17,709 bases of DNA from NCBI GenBank assembly GCA_964501985.1, contig CAZCVY010000139.1, positions 1-17,709 on the forward strand, in the 5' to 3' direction. Position numbers and translations under genes: made by a program. The stretch's first letter is position 1; every line of letters begins with the position of its first letter. The stretch comes from Bog-366 sp964501985 (GTDB lineage: Bacteria; Acidobacteriota; Terriglobia; UBA7540). The notes under the pieces are model-generated. The model worked only from the letters and a program-made list of their open reading frames with translations. It was not told where the DNA came from and searched no databases. Positions 6,952 through 13,423 of this stretch are shown one piece after another.

Positions 6952-7043
6952 TCTTTTCGCGAGCGGCTCCTCTGAATGCCAGCGCACGCGAGTTTTTTCA
7001 AGACCTCTCCCACCCCGCCCTCGGAATCACCTTGAGGTAAGTG

Positions 7044-9047
7044 ATGGACCTAAATTCAAGCAAGAACATTTCCTGGATCACTGCACTCATCGCGTTTGTA
7101 GCATGCGCTGCCTTCTTCGTGGGCGGCCCGGCGCAAGCGGTTTTTGTGGTAGTTGCCTTGGTAGGTGTTGGGCTCTTTTTCCGAACCGTCAACCGCCGGC
7201 TGTTTTCGGTATTTCCCAAGCACGGGGATCTTCCTCACGACCATCTTCCCCGACGCCTCTGGCGCGTATTTGTCGAGGTCGTTCTGCAATACCGTATGGT
7301 GCGCGACCGTCCCCTCGTGGGTATGCTCCATGCCTTCGTATTGTGGGGATTCTTCGCCTTTGGGTGGGTCAGCGCCAACCACCTTCTGTTGGGGTTGCGG
7401 GGTCTTGATCGAGCCGCGGGCGAGCGCACCCGGTATGCTGCGTTCGTCGCCGTGTGGGCGGTCGCCGTGCTCGTGGGAATGATCGGCCTGTCGTTCCGCC
7501 GATTCGTGTTAAGGCCCAAAGCCCTCGGGAAGGTCTCGCCGACCTCCGGCGCCGTCGCCTTTTTGATTTCGGCGCTCATGGTCACCTACATTTTGGGTTG
7601 GGGAGTGTTTCCGGTTGGGAGTCTCTCTTGGAAAGTCAATTGGTGGCTGCACACCCTTTCGTTTTTTGCGTTGTTGGTGGTGATCCCGATCTCTAAGCAC
7701 CTCCACTTGGTGCTTGCGCCCGTCACGATTTTCTTCCGTCCGGAGACCACCAGTTCCATGCGTGCCCTCGCGGAAGATGGCGACGACCTGGGGATGATCC
7801 ACTTCAAGGACCTCGGGCGCAAGGACGTTCTGGATGTCGACGCTTGCGTCGAGTGCGGACGTTGCACGGATGTTTGCCCCGCCAACCTCTCAGGCGGTAC
7901 GTTAAGTCCCAAGGAAATTATCCTGGATTTGCGCCATGGCCTTCTGTCCGGCGGAGATGTGGTGGCCGGAACGGCGGAGGAAAAGAAAGAGGGCAAAGCC
8001 TTCATCACCGAGGATGACCTGTTCCAATGTTTTTCCTGCGGCGCTTGCGAGTATGTGTGTCCTGTCGGCATTGAGCACGTGGGCAAGAAGATCCTTGACC
8101 TCCGCAGAGGACTGGCGAGCGAAGGCCGCATTTCGAACGATCGCGTTAACCAACTCTTTACCACCATGGAACGCGCCCCGCACAATCCTTGGGGCATCGC
8201 TCACGATACGCGGCAAAAACTGATCGAGTCGAAGCAATTCCCGATTTTCGATGGCACGCAGAAATGGCTCTTCTGGCTGGGCTGCGGATTGAGCTTCGAC
8301 CCGCACGGGCAGGCCGTCGCCGAAGCAATGCAGCAGATTCTGGATGCCGCGGGTGTTTCCTGGGGCGTGCTCCCGCGTGAAACCTGCTGCGGTGAGCCCG
8401 CGCGGCGAGCCGGGAATGAATACCTCTTTATGGAGCTTTCCAGCAAGCTCATCGAGTCCTTTGAAGCTGCGCGCGTGAAGAAGATTGTCACCTGCTGTCC
8501 TCATTGCACGACAATGCTCGACAAGGATTACCGCCAAAACGCTTCGTACACACAGCTTGGAATCGAAGTCCGGCACCACACGGAGTTTATTGCGGAGGTG
8601 CTGCCCAAACTGCCGCCTCGATCTTCGGCGGGGGGGGATGGCCGAGCGCCGCTCGGCCCTATAACTACAGTTACCTACCACGATCCCTGCTATCTCGCGC
8701 GGGGACGTGGCATCACCGCGGAGCCGCGGGAGATCCTCCGTGCGGCCGGGGTCGAGATCACCGAAGCCGCGCATCACGGCCAGAATACCCAATGCTGCGG
8801 AGCAGGTGGCGCGCAGCTTTTCGTCGCGGATGATACGCACGAAAAGGGAAAGACACGCGTGAACCAGCGGCGCTTCGCCGAACTGATGCAAACCCAGGCT
8901 ACGACGGTGGCAGTCGCGTGCCCGTATTGCCCCATCATGCTGCGCGACGCCTCGAATGCACTCAAGCGCGAAGAAGTCGAAATCCTGGACATCGCGGAAA
9001 TTGTGGCTCGGAGCCTTGCTCTGAAGCAGGATGCATCGAGGGTTTGA
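7044..9047 (+). CDS. Membrane Fe-S oxidoreductase, HdrD/CCG type (candidate ETF:menaquinone oxidoreductase)
   Basis: A 667-aa fusion. Residues 1-235 hold about six membrane helices of NarI type with candidate heme b ligands (His in VGMLHAFVLWG, WLHTLSFF and SKHLHLVL). Next come two 4Fe-4S ferredoxin motifs, CVECGRCTDVCP (about 269-280) and CFSCGACEYVCP (about 330-341). Two CCG domains of heterodisulfide reductase type follow (TCCGEPARR with CCPHC; CYLARGRG, QCCGAGGAQ with CPYC). The ATG at 7044 is chosen because GAGGT lies 5 nt upstream; the GTG at 7041 is too close. Proteins of this architecture, often near etfAB, pass ETF electrons to (methyl)menaquinone (EMO/EtfD group). That role is inferred from architecture and the etfAB genes 2 kb away. 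The linker between the CCG domains carries a palindrome (8640-8658) and an 8-G run (8630-8637). Confidence 0.88.
   Translation: MDLNSSKNISWITALIAFVACAAFFVGGPAQAVFVVVALVGVGLFFRTVNRRLFSVFPKHGDLPHDHLPRRLWRVFVEVVLQYRMVRDRPLVGMLHAFVLWGFFAFGWVSANHLLLGLRGLDRAAGERTRYAAFVAVWAVAVLVGMIGLSFRRFVLRPKALGKVSPTSGAVAFLISALMVTYILGWGVFPVGSLSWKVNWWLHTLSFFALLVVIPISKHLHLVLAPVTIFFRPETTSSMRALAEDGDDLGMIHFKDLGRKDVLDVDACVECGRCTDVCPANLSGGTLSPKEIILDLRHGLLSGGDVVAGTAEEKKEGKAFITEDDLFQCFSCGACEYVCPVGIEHVGKKILDLRRGLASEGRISNDRVNQLFTTMERAPHNPWGIAHDTRQKLIESKQFPIFDGTQKWLFWLGCGLSFDPHGQAVAEAMQQILDAAGVSWGVLPRETCCGEPARRAGNEYLFMELSSKLIESFEAARVKKIVTCCPHCTTMLDKDYRQNASYTQLGIEVRHHTEFIAEVLPKLPPRSSAGGDGRAPLGPITTVTYHDPCYLARGRGITAEPREILRAAGVEITEAAHHGQNTQCCGAGGAQLFVADDTHEKGKTRVNQRRFAELMQTQATTVAVACPYCPIMLRDASNALKREEVEILDIAEIVARSLALKQDASRV
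8640..8658. repeat. REP-like palindrome inside the Fe-S oxidoreductase gene
   Basis: GGCCGAGC and GCTCGGCC are perfect 8-bp arms around GCC. In frame it encodes GRAPLG within an Ala/Gly/Pro-rich linker between the two CCG domains. It resembles dispersed intergenic hairpins more than normal coding sequence. Confidence 0.5.
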
Positions 9048-9050
9048 CTG

Positions 9051-9830
9051 ATGGAATCTCACATGCGCGCAACCGCATTCGAATTCCGCCGCCGTTTCTG
9101 GACCATCTGCCTGACGTATTTGGTCGGTTTCGGCTTTTACGCGGTCGACCACGTGAACGTGGTCGAAGCGTTGGCGCGGTGGATATTCAGCAAAAGTGAT
9201 CCCCATCTTAATTCTCTTGACGCAAGCCACTTCATTCACGGGCTGTTCGTACTTTCGGCGATGCTGGTTACCGCCACGGCGTGGGTTCGTACCTGGGGAG
9301 GCGCCTATCTGTTGCAGGAAGTGGTCCACGATTCTGCCGTGCACACGGAACGACTCGTGGCTGACGGGCCCTACCGCCATGTCCGTAATCCCCTTTATTT
9401 CGGGAACATGCTCCTTGCCGTCGGCATGGCGATGCTGGCCAGTCGAACCGGCGCGGTGGTCATAATCCTAGGGAATCTGCTGATTGTGTTGCGCCTGATT
9501 GGGCGCGAAGAAGCCGATCTGACGGCGGCCCAAGGTGACGGCTATCGAGCATTTCTCGCGGCCGTCCCGCGCCTTTGGCCGTCCCTCCGCCCCTGCCTGC
9601 CCGCCGGTGGCATGCAGCCGAAATGGTTCCAGGCATTCCTAGGTGAAGCGTGGATGTGGAGTTTCGCCTTGGACGGTTTCGTCTTTGCCTGGAAGTTAAG
9701 TGGCCGCCTCTATGACATCATCCTTTGTGTCTGCGGTGTCGCGTATTATGTGATGTGGATGATGCTAGGGCGTTTCCGTTCGCGGAACTTTCCGCCCACT
9801 GCCCCTGGCCAGCCCTCTCCACAACCGTGA
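9051..9830 (+). CDS. ICMT/PEMT-family membrane methyltransferase-like protein
   Basis: A 259-aa membrane protein whose ATG is 3 nt past the stop of the Fe-S oxidoreductase, so the two are very likely co-translated. An N-terminal helix (TICLTYLVGFGFYAV) and further hydrophobic segments surround the signature DGPYRHVRNPLYFGNMLL (about 104-121) and a downstream REEADL. These are the SAM-binding marks of the isoprenylcysteine carboxyl methyltransferase / phospholipid methyltransferase superfamily. Bacterial members act on lipids, quinone-like molecules or unknown substrates. The coupling to the redox protein makes a membrane or quinone-related substrate worth considering, but that is inference. 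The C-terminus has two more hydrophobic segments and a Pro-rich tail. Confidence 0.8.
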   Translation: MESHMRATAFEFRRRFWTICLTYLVGFGFYAVDHVNVVEALARWIFSKSDPHLNSLDASHFIHGLFVLSAMLVTATAWVRTWGGAYLLQEVVHDSAVHTERLVADGPYRHVRNPLYFGNMLLAVGMAMLASRTGAVVIILGNLLIVLRLIGREEADLTAAQGDGYRAFLAAVPRLWPSLRPCLPAGGMQPKWFQAFLGEAWMWSFALDGFVFAWKLSGRLYDIILCVCGVAYYVMWMMLGRFRSRNFPPTAPGQPSPQP

Positions 9831-9842
9831 TTGGGAGAGAGC

Positions 9843-9873
9843 GTAGCGCGGACCTGTTTTTTAGGTCCGCGGC
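9843..9873 (+). repeat. REP element, class A, copy 1
   Basis: GTAG is followed by arms CGCGGACCT and AGGTCCGCG (9847-9855, 9863-9871) around the 7-nt loop GTTTTTT. It begins 13 nt after the methyltransferase stop and is paired with an inverted copy 24 nt downstream, as in a BIME. Confidence 0.75.
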
Positions 9874-9897
9874 CCGTCCCATTTTGGCACGCGAAAG

Positions 9898-9926
9898 CCG
9901 CGTACCCAAGAAACAGGACGCGCTAC
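9898..9926 (-). repeat. REP element, class A, copy 2 (degenerate, inverted)
   Basis: Read on the minus strand it has GTAG, GCGCGTCCT, a 7-nt loop GTTTCTT and GGGTACGCG. It follows the class A pattern with a few substitutions and one deleted base. With copy 1 it forms an inverted pair. Confidence 0.6.
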
Positions 9927-10030
9927 ACCTTTTCGTCCCGCTTGCCCTCACGGTTCCCGTGTGGCAATCTTCTTTCAGGTGACCTTGCCTCGCATCAACA
10001 CGTGCGTTGCCGGGCGGTCACCCCTCCTTC

Positions 10031-10789
10031 ATGACAGATCAGGGCGAGAAAACACGTGGATTGACAGCGGCAGGTGAGCCGCCTCCGTCAACGAATTCGC
10101 AACTCCAGTTCCAGGCAAACCCTCGCCCTTTCACGCCCTGGCAGCGCGTGCAAATATTCGTAGCCACCTGGGTCGGTTACTTTGCCCTGCTGCTGATTGG
10201 CCGCAGCCTGCGCTGGGAAACTTTCGGGTGGGGAAACTGGGAATCCGCGCGCCAGATGGGCAAGGGGTTGGTGTACACGTGCTGGCATCGCGAAATCTTC
10301 GCTGGCTCGTGGTTCTGGCGCAAGCTCGGCATTGTTGTCATGGCGAGCCAGAACTTCGACGGCGAGTATATTACCCGGATCCTCCAAAAGCACGGCTACG
10401 GCGCAGCGCGGGGCTCCAGTTCACGTGGCGGGGGGAAGGCTTTGGTGGAAATGATTCGCTGTCATCGCGAGGGGCTGGATACGGTCCTGACGATTGACGG
10501 CCCGCGCGGCCCGCGCTTCGTGGCGAAAGCCGGCTCCGTGCAGTTGGCCAAAGCCACCGGGGCGGCCATCCTCTGCTTCCACGCGGCAGTTCGCCACGCC
10601 TTTGTGTTTCGAAAGAGTTGGGACCTTACGGAACTTCCCCTCCCCTTCACGCGGGCGGCGATGTTTGTGGCACCCCCGATTTTCGTTCCCCACGACGCCG
10701 ATCGCGCCGAGCAAGCCCGCAAACTCCAACAAGTGCAATCTACGCTGGATGAGTTGCGCGGCCGCGCGGAGGAATGGCAGAAGAGTTAG
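10031..10789 (+). CDS. DUF374 lysophospholipid acyltransferase-family protein
   Basis: A 252-aa protein from the ATG at 10031 (a TTG at 10007 is possible; neither has a good Shine-Dalgarno). After a polar leader there is one membrane helix (VQIFVATWVGYFALLLIG). The DUF374 marks follow: YTCWHREIFAGSWF (His at about 86, presumed catalytic), ARGSSSRGGGKAL (about 126-138), and LTIDGPRGPRF (about 153-163). The family belongs to the LPLAT fold and transfers acyl groups to membrane lipids. A DUF374 branch includes LpxJ, a late lipid A acyltransferase, and fabZ-lpxA-lpxI lie 2 kb away, so a lipid A role is plausible but inferred. It ends 9 bp from the convergent coaE. Confidence 0.85.
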   Translation: MTDQGEKTRGLTAAGEPPPSTNSQLQFQANPRPFTPWQRVQIFVATWVGYFALLLIGRSLRWETFGWGNWESARQMGKGLVYTCWHREIFAGSWFWRKLGIVVMASQNFDGEYITRILQKHGYGAARGSSSRGGGKALVEMIRCHREGLDTVLTIDGPRGPRFVAKAGSVQLAKATGAAILCFHAAVRHAFVFRKSWDLTELPLPFTRAAMFVAPPIFVPHDADRAEQARKLQQVQSTLDELRGRAEEWQKS

Positions 10790-10798
10790 GGCCAATAA

Positions 10799-11461
10799 CT
10801 ACGTGCGACTCGTCGATTCTTCTGCAATTCGCCGAAGTTCGGGATAAAGGGCTTGGGCTTGTTCGCGTGACTCCTCGATGGTTCCTGAGCAATCGATTAT
10901 ATAGTCGGCTCGCCGGCATTTTTCGTCTAGGGGCATTTGCGCCTTGATGCGTTGCTCAGCTTCCTCGCGCGAAATGCCCCTTTTGGCCATCAAGCGTTCC
11001 AATTGCTGCTCGGGCCGGCACCACGCCACCATCACCTTGCGGAGAGTCCCCTCCATCCCTGATTCGAAGATCAGGGGCGCGTCGATAATTACCACGGAGC
11101 GTGGATTCGCCCTCTGGTACTCGGCTGCAAGTTCCCGCATGTGCGCAGCGATGCGGGGATGAAGAATGGCGTTGAGAACGCGCAGTTGCTGCGGATCGGC
11201 AAACACCTTGGGGCCCAGCTTCTTCCGATCGATACGGCCGCCGGAGTCGAGTATTTCTTTTCCGAAGCGCTCGACGATTTCTTCATACGCGGCGTGGCCG
11301 GGCTCGATCAATTCGTGGCCAACCCGGTCGGCGTCGATAGTGTGCGCGCCCAGGTCCTGGAAATACCGCGCTACGGTGCTCTTTCCGCAGGCGATGCCCC
11401 CGGTGAGGCCGAAGGAGAGTCCGAGGTCCGAAGTCCGAGGTCCGAGGTCAAGATCCTGCAA
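10799..11461 (-). CDS. coaE: Dephospho-CoA kinase CoaE
   Basis: CoaE phosphorylates the 3'-hydroxyl of dephospho-CoA with ATP, the last step of coenzyme A synthesis. The 220-aa product has the P-loop GLTGGIACGKST (about 18-29), the substrate segment HTIDADRVGHEL, IIDAPLIFESGM and the lid-like RGISREEAEQRI. The only usable start is TTG at 11461, with AGGGAG 6 nt upstream. The first 14 residues after it (QDLDLGPRTSDLGL) are encoded largely by a 7-nt tandem repeat and look acquired, because CoaE normally starts a few residues before the P-loop. It lies downstream of folD on the same strand, separated by a repeat element, and is convergent with the DUF374 gene. Confidence 0.93.
   Translation of the reverse strand: MQDLDLGPRTSDLGLSFGLTGGIACGKSTVARYFQDLGAHTIDADRVGHELIEPGHAAYEEIVERFGKEILDSGGRIDRKKLGPKVFADPQQLRVLNAILHPRIAAHMRELAAEYQRANPRSVVIIDAPLIFESGMEGTLRKVMVAWCRPEQQLERLMAKRGISREEAEQRIKAQMPLDEKCRRADYIIDCSGTIEESREQAQALYPELRRIAEESTSRT
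11418..11452. repeat. 7-nt tandem repeat inside the 5' end of coaE
   Basis: Five in-phase 7-nt units on the plus strand (AGTCCGA, GGTCCGA, AGTCCGA, GGTCCGA, GGTCAAG). Read as coaE it gives the peptide DLGPRTSDLG between the TTG start and the P-loop. Confidence 0.75.
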
Positions 11462-11480
11462 GCGGCACTCCCTGAAAAGC

Positions 11481-11597
11481 AGTGGCTAGTGACGAGTGAC
11501 GAGTAAGGAAAAACCGCGGACCTACAGAACAGGTCCGCGCTCAATTTCTCGCTCGCTACGCTTCTCGCTCGCGACTCGTCACTGACCACTAGCCACT
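11481..11597. repeat. 117-bp MITE-like element with inverted heptad ends and an internal REP
   Basis: The 24-nt left end (11481-11504) and the reverse complement of the 24-nt right end (11574-11597) agree at 21 positions. Both ends have a 7-nt period (AGTGACG type). The centre holds a class A REP hairpin (11514-11541). The right end overlaps folD and encodes its last residues NSG and its TAG stop. The element fills nearly all of the gap between folD and coaE. Confidence 0.7.
11514..11541 (-). repeat. REP element, class A, copy 3
   Basis: Perfect arms CGCGGACCT and AGGTCCGCG (11515-11523, 11531-11539) enclose the loop ACAGAAC. On the minus strand the foot reads TGAG, not GTAG. It sits inside the 117-bp element. 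Confidence 0.75.
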
Positions 11598-12521
11598 GTT
11601 CTTAATTCCCCGCCGCAATCTGGCGGCCTGAATGGTGTTCGACATCAGCATCACGATGGTCAAGGGACCAACTCCGCCCGGCACCGGCGTGAACGCCCCG
11701 GCGATGGCCCGTGCGTCTTCCGGTTGCACATCGCCCACCAACACTGATCCTCGTTTCGCGAGGGTGGCGAGAGGGCCCGCAGGATCGTGGAAAATGTTGC
11801 GCACTTCCTCTTTCGTCGTCAGGCGGTTGATCCCGACGTCAATGACCGTCGCTCCGGGTTTGATAAAGTCGGAAGTGACAAAGGCTGGCTTCCCCATCGC
11901 CGCCACCAGAAGATCCGCCTCGCGCGCCACAGCCGGTAGGTCGCGAGTGCGGGAGTGGCAAATCGTGACTGTGGCGTTTTCGTGCAGAAGGAGGATGGCC
12001 ACCGGCTTTCCCACAATGTCGCTGCGGCCGATCACTACAGCCCGCGTGCCTTTCAGCGGAATCTTCGAGCGCTTGAGTATTTCCATGATTCCGGCCGGGG
12101 TGCAAGGCACAAAACCCGTCCGTCCCGCCACCAGGTTGCCGACATTGATGGGGTGGAAGCCGTCCACATCTTTTGCCGGATCGACGGCCATCAGCACGCG
12201 CTTGGTGTCCACTTGCGCCGGCAGCGGGAGTTGAACAAGAATGCCATCGACCTTGTTGTCGCGGTTAAGTTCGTGGACTAATCCCAGCAGTTCCTCCGTG
12301 GTCGACTCTTTGGGCCGCTCGATTTTCTCACTGTAGAGGCCCAGCGTCTCACAGGTTTTCACTTTGTTCCTGACGTAGATCTGCGACGCAGGATTCTCGC
12401 CCACCAGCACCGCCGCTAGCCCCGGAGTAACGCCGATCCGTTTCAGGTCCGCGAGTTCCTGCAAGAGTTCCGATTGGATTTCATCTCGAATTTTCTTCCC
12501 GTCAAGAATAATGGCCGTCAA
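11589..12521 (-). CDS. folD: Bifunctional methylene-THF dehydrogenase/cyclohydrolase FolD
   Basis: FolD oxidises 5,10-methylene-tetrahydrofolate with NADP and hydrolyses the product to 10-formyl-THF for purine and formyl-Met synthesis. The 310-aa protein has the catalytic SQIYVRNKVK segment (Tyr49, Lys53), VDGILVQLPLPAQV, KDVDGFHPINVGNL, CTPAGIMEILKR, the dinucleotide segment VIGRSDIVGKPVAILLL and the C-terminal PVPGGVGPLTIVMLMSNT. It starts at TTG 12521 with GGGAG 7 nt upstream. The last three codons and the stop lie inside a repeat element, so the C-terminus may have been altered by repeat insertion; the catalytic core is intact. coaE follows on the same strand. Confidence 0.95.
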   Translation of the reverse strand: MTAIILDGKKIRDEIQSELLQELADLKRIGVTPGLAAVLVGENPASQIYVRNKVKTCETLGLYSEKIERPKESTTEELLGLVHELNRDNKVDGILVQLPLPAQVDTKRVLMAVDPAKDVDGFHPINVGNLVAGRTGFVPCTPAGIMEILKRSKIPLKGTRAVVIGRSDIVGKPVAILLLHENATVTICHSRTRDLPAVAREADLLVAAMGKPAFVTSDFIKPGATVIDVGINRLTTKEEVRNIFHDPAGPLATLAKRGSVLVGDVQPEDARAIAGAFTPVPGGVGPLTIVMLMSNTIQAARLRRGIKNSG

Positions 12522-12742
12522 GGATAGTCTCCCAAGAGCAGTGACGAGTGGTTAGTGCATAGCGATTCACCGCTTCACTATATGAATCGGTGCGAGTTTA
12601 GCACACTCGAAGAGCCGGGCAAGTGAGCGAAGCCGCTCGCCAACCTTTTCAGTCCTCCCCTCATCGGGTGGTCGAAAAACGAAGAAGGTCTTCGTCGCAT
12701 TGCCAAATTCCGAAGTTTCTCAGCACCAAAGTAAGGGCGTGC

Positions 12743-12784
12743 TGACGACCGACAACTGACAACCGAGAACCGAAAACTGAGAAC
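12743..12784. repeat. 7-nt-period repeat upstream of fabZ promoter
   Basis: Six in-phase units: TGACGAC, CGACAAC, TGACAAC, CGAGAAC, CGAAAAC, TGAGAAC. It ends 10 bp before the candidate -35 of the fabZ promoter and has no obvious inverted partner nearby. Confidence 0.75.
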
Positions 12785-12794
12785 TCCCCTTCGA

Positions 12795-12823
12795 TTGGAA
12801 GGATTTGAGCTTTCGATTATAAT
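12795..12823 (+). promoter_or_regulatory. Candidate sigma-70 promoter of the fabZ-lpxA group
   Basis: A perfect TATAAT (12818-12823) lies 17 nt after TTGGAA (12795-12800, four of six matches). Transcription would start near 12830, giving a leader of about 95 nt before the fabZ ATG. It is the best promoter match in the window. Confidence 0.6.
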
Positions 12824-12925
12824 GGCAGCCGGTCCCAGTGACTCTCCCCGCGACCAAACTGCGGACCCTGGAAGCGTGGATCCCAATCTGTCCTGCCGCG
12901 CAATGCCTGAATTGGATGGTGAAGA

Positions 12926-13423
12926 ATGTCTGACCCGACAAGCGTCTCCACAACTGAGAACCGTGTCGTCTACAACGTTATGGAGATCATGAAGATTCTT
13001 CCGCACCGGTACCCATTCCTGCTGGTGGACCGGATCGTGGAGATGGACCCGCCCCAACGCATTGTGGGGCTTAAAAACATCACAATGAATGAAGAGTTTT
13101 TCCAGGGACATTTTCCCGGCGCGCCGGTGATGCCGGGTGTGCTCATCCTGGAAGCTTTGGCGCAGGTGGCGGGCGTTCTGCTCTACCGTGATATGCCCGA
13201 GGAAGACAAATCCAAGAAACTTATCTATTTTACTGGCATCGAGAACGCCAAGTTCCGCCGGCCGGTGGTGCCGGGTGACCAGTTGCGCCTGGAAATCGAA
13301 TTGGTATATCGCCGCAATCATTTCGGTAAAGTGTCGGGGCGCGCGCTGGTAGACGGCAAACTGGCGGCGGAAGCCTTTGAATTGTTCGCGATCGCCGATC
13401 GCCCAGGTCAATCAACCCCATGA
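12926..13423 (+). CDS. fabZ: 3-hydroxyacyl-ACP dehydratase FabZ
   Basis: FabZ dehydrates 3-hydroxyacyl-ACP in type II fatty acid elongation and competes with LpxA for 3-hydroxyacyl-ACP. The 165-aa hot-dog-fold protein has IMKILPHRYPFLLVDRI (about 21-37), the catalytic His62 in GHFPG and Glu76 in PGVLILEALAQ, then the FTGIENAKFRRPVVPGDQL core strands. It carries about 16 extra residues before the usual start near VMEIMKILPH. The ATG at 12926 has only a weak GGTGAAG upstream. It overlaps lpxA by 4 bp (ATGA), a sign of translational coupling and the usual fabZ-lpxA order. Confidence 0.94.
   Translation: MSDPTSVSTTENRVVYNVMEIMKILPHRYPFLLVDRIVEMDPPQRIVGLKNITMNEEFFQGHFPGAPVMPGVLILEALAQVAGVLLYRDMPEEDKSKKLIYFTGIENAKFRRPVVPGDQLRLEIELVYRRNHFGKVSGRALVDGKLAAEAFELFAIADRPGQSTP

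Larger units (their letters stand above)
12522..12925. other. 404-bp divergent intergenic region folD/fabZ
   Basis: No gene is seen. The region holds a short heptad tract (12541-12561: GTGACGA, GTGGTTA, GTGCATA), a weak minus-strand -10 (TATAGT, 12577-12582) that might serve folD, a small hairpin (12679-12695, ACGAAGA/TCTTCGT), a clear heptad tract (12743-12784) and the fabZ promoter. About 100 nt of leader precede fabZ. Confidence 0.6.

Noticed and set aside
9147..9164. GACCACGT-GA-ACGTGGTC palindrome, reminiscent of parS
   Set aside because: It lies within the methyltransferase coding sequence, lacks the TGTTTCAC core, and encodes normal residues (VDHVNVVEA).
7902..9380. 492-aa open frame on the minus strand
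   Set aside because: It is antisense to the clearly coding Fe-S oxidoreductase and methyltransferase; high-GC codon bias leaves such frames open and no family motif is visible.
9718..9982. Small frames with recurrent peptides of SADLF(C/F)RSA or ADLKNRSALR type, also at 11371-11589 and 17390-17639
   Set aside because: The shared peptides come from the class A REP hairpin translated in different frames, so they are repeat artefacts and not a protein family.
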